Source of the DNA: Musa acuminata AAA Group
Taxonomy: Eukaryota; Streptophyta; Magnoliopsida; Zingiberales; Musaceae
Assembly: GCF_036884655.1 (NCBI RefSeq)
Contig: NC_088355.1
Span: forward strand, 25,419,001-25,483,000
DNA: 64,000 nucleotides
Direction of reading: 5' to 3'
This document shows, piece by piece, positions 20,475 to 32,091 of the stretch. The notes under the pieces were generated by a model. It made no database searches and had not been told where the DNA came from. It saw only the letters and a program-made list of their open reading frames with translations. Every line of letters starts with the position of its first letter. The first letter of the stretch is position 1. Both the position numbers and the translations under genes were made by a program.

Positions 20475-22541
20475 TTTTTTTTTTGTAAGTAAAAGTAAAT
20501 TGATTATGTGTAAAGTTTCTACAAATAGCTTTATCTATACAAGTCATAGACAAAGCCAAGTAAGTAACTCATAGTTATGACTACACATGCTGTAAACTAT
20601 AACTCCTAATTACAATCATCAAAGAAAATGTTTATCCAAATATATCAAAACTACCTATGGGTAAATAATTTGGCATCATTCCCAAGATCTTTAACTAATA
20701 GCAAAATTGAATTTGATAAAAATATCTTTTTCTCTTTGGGTAAAGTGCACCGTTTTGAGATCTTGCTCCATACAGGATCTTGAGTCTCTAATAATCTCTT
20801 TCAATAGCTGAGCATTGTTTGTATGTTGGCATTCAAATATTCTGTTACATCTCTCCTTCCACATCCACCAAATAGCGCATCTGAAAGTAACTTTTGCCAG
20901 TTGTGTGAGAGGCCCCTTTCTTGAGAAACATTGCATGAGGTCGCATAGTTCTTGGTGCAAGTTTGGTTGCGGTAGTCTATTGAGTTCAAATCGCTGGAGA
21001 ATCTCCTTCCATATCCATTTTGTATAATCAAAAGCAAAATAGAGGTGGTCAATAGTTTCTTCTTGTTGCATACAAAGGGAGCATCGGTTAACATGATAGA
21101 TACCTCTTCTTTTCATATTATCTATTGTAGGTAATTTATTAAGAAGGGCCTGCCATGTACATAAGGAATGTCTTTGTGATCCCGGTCGATCCCATGTCCA
21201 ACTGCTTGGGACCCACTTGTTATTTCTTTGTCTAATTTGATTCCATGCGGATGTGGCACTAAATTTGCCATTGTCATGAGGCCAAATAAGTATATCTGAA
21301 GAGTTGTTCCTGATTGGAATAGCTATAATAGTCGGTCAAAGTGATAACATTTCGGGAGAAATGGGATTAGGGAGACACCAGGTACCGTTAGCAATGAACT
21401 CAGAAACCTTCCAATCTTTGGGAGCCCCAAGATCTTTTCGTATTCTGTCACTATATAATTGAAATATACTCTTCCCATTCACCCAAGGATCGTACCACAT
21501 ATTAGTACTAGTTCCAGAAGAGATTGCATAGGAAATGTGTATGATTAGCCAATTCCTTGCCTTTAAAATTCCTTTCAAAGCTGCAGAGTGGTATGTTCTT
21601 GTTGAAATTTCCCAGATTGATTCCTTTGAAAGATACCTAGCAGAAACCCAATGTGACCATAAGGAACATTTGTTTTGCAAAAGATCCCACAATTGCTGTA
21701 CCAGACATGCTTGATTCCAATCTCTAGTATTTCTCAAGTTCAGCCCCCCTTCATCTTTCGGTTTGCAAATGCTATCCCAATTTACCATATGCATTGCCTT
21801 GTCATTTGTGCCATTCTAGAAGAAGTTCATTAATAACTGTTCAATATCTTGGAGAAGTCCAGCAGGCAGAAGAAATGCATTACACCAATATATAGAGTAG
21901 GAGTGCAATACAGAACGGATGAGTTCGAGTCGTCCTGCTTTTGATAGAAGCCTATTTTTCCAAGAAGAAATTCTATTCTTTATTTTTTGCAGGATAGGCT
22001 CACAGTGGGTTTTGTGAATGCTTGTGGATATGAGCGGGAGACCCAAATAAGGAACTGGCAGGCTTCCCTCACTAACCCCCAAAGTTTGTGCAATAAAGAC
22101 CTTATCCTCAACGTAAGGGCTCATATATACTTTACTTTTCGCATGATTTAACTGAAGTTCAGAAATCATACCAAAGTCATTCATAATAGTAGCCAGGTTC
22201 TTTACTGAAATTGGTTCATTTTGGAGAAAGATAAGTAAGTCATCTGCAAATGTTATATGTGATATATGAACAGAGCCAGCAATGGGTACCTTAATGCTGC
22301 CATTTAAGACTGCGTCTTCCAACATACAGCTAAGTCCTTCCATCGCAATAGTAAAAAGATACGGAGAGAGTGGATCACCTTGTCGGGTGCCATTCGTGCT
22401 CCCAAAAAAACCAATAGGTGAGCCATTAAAAAGTATCGAAAACTTTGGAGTTTCCAAGCAAGATTGAATCCAATTAACCCATTGCTGTGGGAAGTTCATA
22501 TCGAGGAGCATCTTATAGATAAACTTCCTATTAACTGAATC
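20475..22541 (-). mobile_element. 5'-truncated LINE fragment
   Basis: Poly-T start (20475-20484) followed by the reversed LINE 3' end. It extends about 2.1 kb into the RT domain, where similarity stops at GTTAACTGAATC near 22541. No convincing target duplication was found on comparing the two flanks. Confidence 0.88.
20691..22511 (-). pseudogene. LINE ORF2 fragment: RT C-half to zf-RVT
   Basis: On the minus strand, from 22511: RT fingers/palm with NGSPIGFFGSTNGTRQGDPLSP, the catalytic ITFADDLLIF block near 22250, thumb and connection (RISSWKNRLLSKAGRLELI), then zf-RVT (RCSLCMQQEETIDHLYFA). Stops or frame breaks near 21813 and 21333, between the three open pieces, inactivate it. The endonuclease half is missing through truncation. 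Confidence 0.86.
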
Positions 22542-22876
22542 CTTGTTAAAGCATATGTCATAACGAGTTTAATTCTCATCCTTGTTAACATATGAAATAC
22601 ATCTCTCTATACCTATGTGAAGAATATTCTTTAAAGAAATGGATTTAATAAAATGATTCCTGATTATATGAATGATAGTGTTTTTACTAACAAGGATTCG
22701 TTTCTAATACATATCTTGATCCTTGGGAAAATGAAGCAAGATTTAATCTCTCATCAATTTAAACTCACAAATAGATGGTGGAGATGCGGGGTAAAAACAG
22801 AATTGATATCTCCATGTCATGGTTGCATAATTGACTCACTATTGAAAATGACATGAACCTAGTAAAGGCATCACAC
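22542..22876 (+). other. Copia-2 3' non-coding DNA between two LINE pieces
   Basis: AT-rich non-coding sequence with words such as CTTGATCCTTGGGAAAATGAAG, of the style seen in the copia-B interior (12700-13700). No coding motif. Confidence 0.45.
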
Positions 22877-23661
22877 TTTTTTTTTTTTTGGTAAGTAAAA
22901 GTAAATTGATTATGTGTAAAGTTTCTACAAATAGCTTTATCTATACAAGTCATAGACAAAGCCAAGTAACTCATAGAGTGCGAATGCGATAGTTATGACT
23001 ACACATGCTGTAGACTATAACTCCTAATTATAATCAATATAGAAAATGTTTATCCAGATATATCAAAACTACCTGTGGGTACATAATTTGGCATCATTCC
23101 CAAGATCTTTAGCTAATAGCAAAATTAAATTTGATAAAAATATCTTTTTCTCTTTGGGTAAAGTGCTCCGTTTTGAGATCTTGCTCCATACAGGATCTTG
23201 AGTCTCTAATAATCTCTTTCAATAATTGAGCATTGTTTGTGTGTTGGCATTCAAATATTCTGTTACATCTCTCCTTCCACATCCTCCAAATAGCGCATCT
23301 GAAAGTAACCTTTGCCAGTTGTGTTAGAGGCCCTTTTCTTGAGAAACATTGCATGAGGTCGCTTAGTTCTTGGTGCAAGTTTGGTTGCGGCAGTCTATTG
23401 AGTTCAAATCGCTGGAGAATCTCCTTCCATATCCATTTTGTATAATCACAAGCAAAATAGAGGTGGTCAACAGTTTCTTCTTGTTGCATACAAAGGGAGC
23501 ATCGGTTAACATGATAGATACCTCTTCTTTTCATATTGTCTAGAAGTCCAGTAGGCAGAAGAAATGCCTTACACCAATATATAGAGTAGGAGTGCAATAC
23601 CGAACGGATGAGTTCGAGTCGTCCTGCTTTTGATAGAAACCTATTTTTCCAAGAAGAAATT
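22877..23661 (-). mobile_element. LINE fragment with internal deletion
   Basis: Poly-T (22877-22889), LINE 3' end and ORF2 tail on the minus strand. At about 23541 the zf-RVT segment (NMKRRGIYHVNRC) is joined directly to an RT-connection segment (CKAFLLPTGLLD), skipping about 0.75 kb present in other copies. The join keeps the reading frame (ORF 23109-23696). The bases at the join are not GT-AG, so template jumping or deletion is likelier than splicing. Confidence 0.83.
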
Positions 23662-24054
23662 TGCTTATATTGTTCTCTTGGTATCACAATTACCATGCTT
23701 TTTGTTGATGATAAAGGAGAAATATATGAGTATTAATGTCATGCTTGCATCACCAAGAGATATATGAATTGCTATGCTATGATTGCTATAATTTGCATTA
23801 TGCCTTGTTTGTATCATATCAAGATATCAAACAAAAAATCTTACTTCGTAGTTTTACATGTTGATATCTTACAATATGATGAATTGCTACTATTACCATT
23901 ATTTAAACTTGTAATGTAAAATTTGAAAATGAATGTCAGGCCTGGACATCATCTTTAGAGAGATACATCATGATGGGAATCATGATGGGAGTATTGATAA
24001 GTTTTGAATTCAAGAAAGACTTATCTCAAGTATGACATATAGACAGGGGGAGTT
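23662..24054 (+). other. Copia-2 3' end with PPT-like tract
   Basis: AT-rich non-coding DNA containing TTTTTGTTGATGATAAAGGAG (23699-) and, at the very end, AGACAGGGGGAGTTTG, resembling the PPT region of copia-B (14980). The expected 3' LTR is replaced by the gypsy-3 LTR. Confidence 0.55.
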
Positions 24055-24670
24055 TGTTAAGACTCTAGCTAGGAGAGTCCTAATTGAGAGGGACATTCAT
24101 GTAAAACTGTTAGGACTTTAGCTAGGAGAGTCCTAATTGAGAGGGACATTCTGTTAGGACTCTAGCTAGGAGAGTCCTAATTGAGAGGGTGTTAGGACTC
24201 TAGCTTGGAGAGTCCTAATTGAGAGGGACATTCATGTAAAACTGTTAGGACTCTAGTTAGGAGAGTCCTAATTGAGAGGGACATTCTGTTAGGACTCCAG
24301 CTAGGAGAGTCCTAATTGAGAGGGACATTCTATTAGGGCTCTAGCTAGGAGAGTCCTAAATGAGAGGGGCATTCATGTAGGGGTTTTTTCTTATAGAAGA
24401 ATTAGGAGTTGTAAGGGAATAGGAGTCTTGAGTAGGAGTCCTATTAGGAGTTGGTTAGAAGTAAGAGTCTTAAGTATGAGTCCTATTAGGAGTTAGGGTT
24501 TAGAAGCTCTAAAAATAGCCATGTATTCCTTCTCTTTTCATAAGCAATAGATGAATCTTTTCTGCAGCCTTTGAGCAGCAACTTAGAGGGAGGAACCCCT
24601 ATAGAGTTCCAAGGAGGCCGATCCCCTAAAGAGATCAACCCCAAGTTTAGAATCTGCAAGGGTTCTAACA
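24055..24670 (+). repeat. Gypsy-3 LTR with seven hairpin units
   Basis: 616 bp, longer than the 438-482 bp of its relatives because the TTAGGACTCT/AGAGTCCTAA hairpin unit is repeated seven times (24057-24365) instead of three or four. The TATA box position reads CTAAAAATAG, so the promoter is probably mutated. Confidence 0.9.
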
Positions 24671-25997
24671 CCTGGTATCAGAGCAGTGTTTTTGGCATCT
24701 CGCTGCCCTTCCACTGCCATCCATCAACCCTCCACAACCGCCCAAAGCAATTTCCACAATTGCTTAAAAGATCGTCGCCAAATTCCACCGTCATCTCCAC
24801 CACCGTAGATCATCCTTTGATCTCTCCGTGAATTGCAACAGGTTCTGGTTTCCTACCTTACTGCTGCTGCAATTTAGTTATCCTAATTTGAAAATCCAAA
24901 AAAAAAAAAAAATGTTCCTATATTGCTGCATAAACCTTTCGTCACAAAGTTTTCATCTCTACGACGAAAGATACATTGCAAAATTCTAGCCGCTTAGCAC
25001 CATCTATTTGATCTTGCTGCTGTGTTTTTTCTATCCAAATTTCTATAAAATTTTTATGACATCTTTAACACTTCCTAACAGCAGATTTCCCTTTAGTTTT
25101 TTTGAAAAATTCTCAATATAAACCATTGATCTTTTACGTCTAATCTGCTATACTTAAAAATCTGCACCGTAAAATTTCAGCCACATAACACTGTTTTTTT
25201 ATCTTGATACTATGTTATTTCTATCCAAATCTCTACGAAATTTTTATGATAGCTTTGACAATTCCTAGTAGTGGATTTCCCTTTGGTTTCATCAAAAAAT
25301 TCTCAATATAAACCACTGATATTTTACGTCCAATCTGCTATACCTAAAAATCTGTGCTGTAGAAAATTTCAGCTGTATATTGTTGCCTTAACCCATCTAT
25401 TTGCAATCCTTTTTGAATGAAATTTCTTATACACTTCATAGATCATCTTGGCTTTTATCTTAGATTGATATATTAAGAAATTCATCTCTAAAAATGATTT
25501 TATGTTGCTGCAAATTTTTGTCGTAACCCGTAGAAATTTTTGGACGAGAATTCTGCAATCGCAACTTGCACCAATTTCCTTGCTATTATACTGTCAAAAT
25601 TTTCTTAATTAAATTAGATATCCTTGCTGTCATATAAACTGTGATTTTTCTATCAATTCCCTCCTTAATTCTCTCAAGTTTTTGGTGGAAATTACGTCGA
25701 GAAACCGTTGTTTCTTCGACGACAATTCTACTCTTACAAGACAGCACATACTTGCTGCAACTTTCACTGATTTCTATCAAACCTTTGCTACCATCTACCA
25801 CAGATCCAAAACTTTCATCCACAACCCTAAAACTCTACCAAATCACACCCTCAAACTGCACCCAAAACAGCCACAAAACAAGCCTAAATCGTAGCCTACA
25901 TCCACCGATCCACCAACCCTTTCGACCATCACTTCTCTCAACCTATACATGCCTTTAACCTGACAACAAAAGAGAGATCTTAACATCATAGATTTGG
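24055..25997 (+). mobile_element. Gypsy-3: LTR and leader only
   Basis: LTR 24055-24670, PBS 24673-24684 (TGGTATCAGAGC) and a leader nearly identical to that of gypsy-2. It stops at GATTTGG, 15 bases before the gag ATG would be expected, where LINE-1 begins. The leader has two tandem ~190-bp segments (about 24960-25370). No gag or pol of this copy is found after LINE-1. Confidence 0.85.
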
Positions 25998-26019
25998 TGT
26001 AGTTAATATTTTTGAAGGC

Positions 26020-26550
26020 AACAGCGGCGATACTGTAGTGGCGACCAGATCTTGGACGACGGTACTGTAGTGGCGGCGGCGATACTGTAGCGGCGGCGCG
26101 ATACTATAGCGGCGACCAGATCTCCCTTGGACGATCCGACTCCTGCAGCATCGGCTTTCTCCCACGGGCGAAGGGCGACGGTACTGTAGCGGCGGCGGAC
26201 CAGATCTAGGGCGACGGTTCTATAGCGACGACCATATCTCCCTAAGGCGATCTAACTCCTGCAGCGCCGGCTTTCTCCTACGGGCGAAGGGCGACGACAC
26301 TGTAGAGGCGATCAGATCTCCCAAGGACGATGGTACTGTAGCGGCGACGACGACACTGTAGCAGCGACCAGATCTAGGGCGACGACACTATAGCGGCGAC
26401 CAGATCTCTGTAGCGTCGGCTTCTCCCCAAGGGCAACGATTCTGTAAACCAGATCTCCCTAGGGCGACGGTACTGTAGCGGCGATCTAATATACTGCAGC
26501 GGTGGCTTTTCCCAATGGCGGCGTTTCTGTAGCGGCGACCAGAAGAGAGA
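26020..26550 (+). repeat. LINE-1 5' UTR: tandem ACTGTAGCGGCGACCAGATCT monomer array
   Basis: More than a dozen degenerate units built on GGTACTGTAGCGGCGACCAG and ATCTCCCTAGGGCGACGG. Two longer blocks contain CTCCTGCAGCGCCGGCTTTC. GC content is far above the surroundings. LINE-2 keeps about 190 bp of the same type (62650-62838). By analogy with mammalian L1 monomers it may be the internal promoter; that function is inference. Confidence 0.75.
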
Positions 26551-26556
26551 TCAAAC

Positions 26557-27319
26557 ATGGCAGCGATGGCCCCTAGGGCTGGAGATGGTGGCGAGAGGGT
26601 TGCAAGGCTCCCTACCGCTACCCCCCAACCTTTCCAGAGAGAAACTCCTTCGACGAAGCAGCATCGAAGTAGGTCGCGCTCTAGATCACGGCAGCATGCT
26701 CTCATTCCCAACGATCCTCGGCCTTGGACTAGCCTCTTCAAGGCTCCGGTTGGAAGTCCAGATCTAAGCTTGGAATTCTTTACTCCAGAAGTTCAGGCTG
26801 ATAAGAAGATTGCTGTATACGAGACTGCTGATTCAGCAGAGCTTATTAAGACATGGTCTATGGCGATTGTTGGCTATGTGGTAGGTCTCAAAACATCTTA
26901 TTTCTCACTATCCTCATTTATCAAAACTCGATGGGGAATATCGATATTTGATCTACATATGCTGGAGAACGGATTCTTTGTTTGCAAGCTATACTCTGAA
27001 GAAGATTTGCAACGAATCTTCGAAGGATTCTGGACTATCCGCGGTCATTCAATGATTCTACGACGTTGGTCTCCTGATGTCCGTTTGGAGTTAGATAGCC
27101 TACAGTCTATTCCATTATGGGTATCCTTTCAAGGACTGCCTCTACATCTTTGGAGTCGACGTTTTATTGCAAAGTTATGCAGCACTCTGGGACAGCCACT
27201 CTACATCGACAAAGCAACAGCAGCTCAGACGAGATTAGCATTTGCACGAGCATGTGTGCTGGTTTCTTCTGATGAAGATCTTCCTAATGAGGTTTTCTAT
27301 CGTGATCTTGACGGGAACA
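26557..27319 (+). pseudogene. LINE-1 ORF1, N-terminal part (DUF4283)
   Basis: Starts at ATG 26557 (MAAMAPRAGDGGERVARLPT). A short Arg/Ser tract (RSRSRSRSRQ) precedes a DUF4283-like domain (about residues 85-230) with GFWTIRGHSMILRRWSPD and PLWVSFQGLPLHLWS, typical of plant L1 ORF1 RNA-binding proteins. The reading is open until gypsy-2 interrupts it after DLDGN. It resumes in frame at 32535. Confidence 0.88.
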
Positions 27320-27757
27320 TGTTAGGACTCTAGCTTGGAGAGTCCTAATTGAGAGGGACATTCATGTAAAAATGTTAGGACTCTAGCTAGGAGAGTCCTA
27401 ATTGAGAGGGACATTCTGTTAGGACTCTAGCTAGGAGAGTCCTAATTGTGAGGGGCATTCATGTAGGAGGTTTTTTCTTAGAGAAGAATTAGGAGTTGTA
27501 AGGGAATAGGAGTCTTGAGTAGGAGTTCTATTAGGAGTTGGCTAGAAGTAAGAGTCTTAAGTGGGAGTCCTATTAGGAGTTAGGGTTTAGAAGTCCTATA
27601 AATAGCCATGTATTCCTTCTCTTTTCTTAAGCAATAGATGAATCTTTTCTGCAGCCTTTGAGCAGCAACTTGGAGGGAGGAACCCCTATAGAGTTCCAAG
27701 GAGGCCGATCCCCTAAAGAAATCAACCCCAAGTTTAGAATCTGCAAGGGTTCTAACA
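27320..27757 (+). repeat. Gypsy-2 5' LTR
   Basis: 438 bp, TGTTAGGACTCT to GTTCTAACA, with three hairpin units and TATAAATA at 27597-27604. Confidence 0.95.
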
Positions 27758-27759
27758 CC

Positions 27760-27771
27760 TGGTATCAGAGC
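27760..27771 (+). promoter_or_regulatory. Gypsy-2 primer binding site
   Basis: TGGTATCAGAGC, two bases after the LTR. Confidence 0.94.
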
Positions 27772-28906
27772 AGCGTTCTTGGCGTCTCGCTGCCCTTCCA
27801 CAGCCATCCATCAACCCTCTACAACCATCCAAAGCAATTTCCACAATTGCTTAAAAGATCGTCACTGAATTCCGTCATCATCTCCACCACCACGGATCAT
27901 CCTTTGATCTCCCCGTGAATTACAACAGGTTCTGGTTTCCTACCTTACTGCTGCTGCAATTTAGTTATCGTTATTCGAAAATCCAAAAAAAAAAAAAAAA
28001 TCGTTCCTTTATTGCTGCATAAACTTTTCGTCACAAAGTTTTCATCTCTACGACGAAAGATACATTGCAGAATTCCAACCGCATAGCACCATCTGTTTGA
28101 TCTTGCTACTGTGCTTTTTCTATCCAAATTATTATGAAATTTTTATGACATCTTTGACACTTCTTAACAGTAGATTTCTCTTTGGTTTCATCGAAAAATT
28201 CTAATATAAATAACTGATCTTTTTTGTCCAATCTGCTGCACTTGAAAATCTATGCTGCAGAAAATTTCAGCTGCATAGCGTTGCATTAACCCATCTATTT
28301 GCAATATTTTTTGAATGAAATTTCTTATACACTTCATAGATCATCTTGGCTTTCATCTAAGATTGATCTATTAAGAAATTTATCTCTAAAAATGATTTTA
28401 TGTTGCTGCAAATTTTCATCGTAACCTGCTGAAATTTTTCGACGATAATTCTGCAATTGCAACTTGCACCAATTTCCTTGCTGTTATACTGCCGAAATTT
28501 TCTTGATTAAATTAGATATCCTTGCTGTCATATAAATTGTGATTTTGCTATCAATTCCCTCCTCAATTCTCTCAAGTTTTTGGTGGAAATTACGTCGAGA
28601 AACCGTTGTTTCTTCGACGACAATTCTACTCTTACAAGATAGCACATACTTGCTGCAACTTCCACGGATTTCTGTCAAACCTTTACTACCATCTACCACA
28701 GATCCAAAATTTTCATCCACAGCCCTAAAACTCTACTAAACCACACCCTCAAACTGCACCCAAAACAGCCACAAAACAAGCCTAAACCGCAGCCTACATC
28801 CACCAATCCACCAACCCTTTCGACCATCACTTCTCTCAACCTATACATGCCTTTAACCTGACAACAAAAGAGAGATCTTAACATCATAGATTTGGAGGCA
28901 TATACT
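27772..28906 (+). other. Gypsy-2 leader
   Basis: Non-coding, with a single copy of the ~190-bp AT-rich segment that is duplicated in gypsy-1 and gypsy-3. Ends at the gag ATG. Confidence 0.7.
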
Positions 28907-31900
28907 ATGGCATCTAAGGAGGCAATTGATGCTAAATTCGAAGCCTTGGAGGCGCGAATGGAGGATAAGATTCGGACGCTCTTTACCGAACTCAGATTGG
29001 GCCGACTACTAAGCCCGAAGAAATCACATCAACGAGAGAGCTTTGCCCAATCACACCAAGCCCGAAGATATGACTTCCAAGAGAGGGGAAGCTCTATGAC
29101 CAACCCCAACTATCCATGCATGAGAGTGGACTTCCCTAGATGGGAAGAAGGAGACCCGATTGGTTGGATCTCGCGCGCGGAGCGATATTTTCGGTACCAC
29201 AAAATCGCGGATGTATCTATGGTGAAAATTGCAGCTATACATCTTGAAGGGGATGCTATACAGTGGTTTGACTGGTTTGAACATACTTATGGAGTCCTTT
29301 CATGGCGACAATTCAAAGAAGGACTACTGATTCACTTCATACCAACCGATTACGAGAATATTGACGAACAACTAGCAAAGATCCAACAAACCTCCACCAT
29401 TCAGGAGTACCAAACCAGGTTTGAAAGGTTATCTAATCAAACTCATGATTGGTCTCAAAAACAGCTATTGTGGACCTTCATTGAGGGCTTGAAGCCAGAG
29501 ATCCGAGGAGAAGTTAAAGCGCGACAACCGTATACGCTTATGGCAGCCATCTCTTTCGCACGACATCAAGAGGAGCAATTGAACCATGAAGCTCGGAGGA
29601 CTAGGGTCTCTCCTAAACTAGTAATATTGAAGCCCTTAGCCCCCCCTACTGTCGACCAAGTCCCTACACTAAAGAGGTTAACAAGAGAAGAGCTTCGGGA
29701 GCGATATGCAAAGGGGTTATGTTGGCATTGTGATGAGCCGTGGAGCCGTGAGCATCGCTGTAGTAAAGGGGGACTTCTTATGATTGAACCGATAGAAGAA
29801 GAGGTCATTGAACATCCAAAAGAGAGCCTTAAACATGAAGAAGAAGATGTAGAAGAAGAGCCACAACCGACCGAAGTTACGGTACATACACTAGCTAGCT
29901 ACTCAAACCCGCAAACGATGAAAATTAGAGGCCTTCTCAAACAACAACCAATCACTGTTCTCATCGACACGGGCAGTACTACTAACTCCCTAAATAGTAA
30001 GCTTGCTGTTTGGATATCATTACCTATCGAGAATCGCTGCAGGTTTGATGTTAAGGTCACCGACGGACGGATTTTGAATTGTGATCATAGACGCTTGCAG
30101 GAGAAACTATTGCTGCAGGACCAAGAGATAATTGCAGATTTCTTCCTTCTCCCTCTTAACAATTATGAGGCCATGCTTAGAATTAAATGGTTGACAACAT
30201 TAGGTGATATTTCTTGGAATTTTATGAAACTAATTATGAAATTTTACAGTAAGGAGAAACAGGTGACATTGCACGGGAAACGTGGGTGCGACATAACAAC
30301 GATTTGCACACAACAAATGGAGAATGTTTTGCATAAAGCATGCCGCGGCTTTTTGGTACAACTTGAGCAGCAAACTAAGGGAGAGCCAACAGAATTTGAA
30401 GATCCAAATCTACTTCCTTTGCTTACTGAATTTTCAAATATATTTGACGAACCGCGCAACCTACCTCTTACCTGTCGGCATGATCATTGTATAATGATTC
30501 TTCCAGGTAAATCTTCAGCAAATGCTCAACCATATCAGTATCCACATCTCCAGAAGGATGAAATAGAAAGGATTATAAAAGAGATGCTCGAAACAGGAGT
30601 TATTCGGCCAAGTTGCAACCTCTACTCTTCGCCGGTGCTACTTGTACGCAAGAAGGACGGAACAAGGCGAATATGTGTTGATTACCGAGCTCTCAATGGC
30701 ATAATCATCAAGGACAAATACTTTATTCCAATAGTAGATGAATTGCTAGATGAAAGGGAGCACAAATCTTTACAAAGCTGGACCTTTGATCCGGGTATCA
30801 TCAAATACGAGCATGCGAAGAAGACATACGGAAAACCACCTTTTGAACACACAACAACCATGAATTTTTGCTTTCTTCAACGAAAGGTAGAATATCTTGG
30901 GCATATCATATCAGAGGAAGGTGTGGCAGTGGACCCCTTCAAAATTGGAGTAATGCAAAACTGGCCGACCTTGAGAAACATAAAATTGCTACATGGCTTT
31001 CTGGGTTTAACAGGCTACTACCGCAAGTTCGTGAAAAACTATGGAAAGATCGGTGCACCACTTACTTCCTTACTAGAAAAAGATGTCTTCCAATGGTTGG
31101 ACAGAGCCTCCGCTGCCTTCGACAAACTTAAGGCAGCCATGACGACGACGCCGGTGCTAACACTACCAGATTTCAACCGACCCTTCATTATTGAGGCCGA
31201 CACATCTGGAGTCAGAATTGGAGCCATTCTCATGCAAGATGGTCGACAACTCGCATACACTAGCAAGGCATTATCTCCCTCCGATCAAAATATGTCAACA
31301 TATGATAAGGAGATGCTCGCCATTGTGCGCACAGCAACGAGGTGGAGATTGTACTTGATCAGGCGATACTTTCAAATCAAGACCGACCATAAAAGCCTAA
31401 AATATCTCTTGGAGCAGAAGATATCTTCCCCCGAGCAGCAAAAATGGGTAACAAAACTTCTTGGATTTGATTTTGAAATAACTTACAAAAAGGGGAAAGA
31501 GAATGTTCTTGCAGATGCGCTTTCGCAGCTACCCGAGCAAGTTGAAGTTTCGACCGTTTCACTTCCGACCAGCGACTTCCTTGAGGATATGGAATGGTAG
31601 GAAGATTCAGATACTAGTAAGATTATAAAAAAATTGGAGGAAACACCAAGCCCCATGGCTTATTACAATTGGGACTCAAAAGAATTACACTATAAGGGAC
31701 GCATTGTGCTTGTGACAAATTCTACTTGCATCTTCAATAACAGATTTTGGACAAAGTTATTCTATATGCAGGGTACTAAATTGAAAAGGAGTATGACATA
31801 TCACCCACAAACCAACAGCCAACCGGAAGTTTTAAACAGGTGCTTGGAGATAGCCCAAAGCCACCCACCAAATATGACTACCCAAAGAGAACTCGAGACC

Positions 31901-32074
31901 CAGCCAAGTGCCATTATTGATCGACGGATCTTGACTCGACGACGACGACCCACTAATGAAGTGCTAATACAGTGGGCGAACCTACCAAAAGAAGATGCCA
32001 CTTGGGAGAACTATGACGACTTGAAGATCAAATTCTCAGAATTCATGAATCATCAGCCTCGAGGACAAGGCTGA
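28907..32074 (+). CDS. gag-pol: Gypsy-2 Gag-protease-ΔRT-RNase H-Δintegrase polyprotein
   Basis: ATG 28907 (MASKEAIDAKFEALEARMED). One frame runs about 1050 codons with a single nonsense codon at 31598-31600 (TAG where gypsy-1 has CAG). In order: Retrotrans_gag core, LCWHCDEPWSREHRC Cys/His cluster, protease TVLIDTGSTTNSL with DTG intact, RT N-terminus (CVDYRALNGI), a stretch where the KLDL/SGYHQIR region is read out of frame, then a deletion up to VEYLGHIISEEG. RNase H follows (IIEADTSGVRIGA, DADALSQLPEQ-like), then NSTC joined to IFNNRFWTKLFY, and a chromodomain-like end (IQWANLPKEDATWE). The YXDD-type box and the integrase finger are missing. Gag and protease could still be functional. Confidence 0.88.
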
Positions 32075-32091
32075 TTTGAAGAGGGCGGGTC

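Larger units (their letters stand above)
18828..24054 (+). mobile_element. Copia-2, internally deleted copia element with two LINE inserts
   Basis: Begins abruptly inside an LTR (from GAAGCCAAAAGTGGA) at the gypsy-1 border. It then has the LTR end, PBS, gag, a deletion that removes nearly all of pol, the last ~35 codons of RNase H, and AT-rich 3' DNA ending in a PPT-like AGACAGGGGGAGT (24041-24053). LINE pieces occupy 20475-22541 and 22877-23661. The gypsy-3 LTR starts exactly after AGTT at 24055. The autonomous relative evidently encoded a full copia pol. Confidence 0.8.

Noticed and set aside
23530..23550. Spliced LINE transcript as the origin of the internal deletion
   Set aside because: The missing segment does not begin GT and end AG when compared with LINE-1.
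26388..26741. 117-codon minus-strand frame over the LINE 5' UTR
   Set aside because: Antisense to the monomer array and ORF1; composition artefact.
31598..31600. Programmed read-through stop in gypsy-2 pol
   Set aside because: Gypsy-1 has CAG at this site and the position is inside the polyprotein, not at a Gag/Pol border. A simple CAG to TAG mutation explains it.
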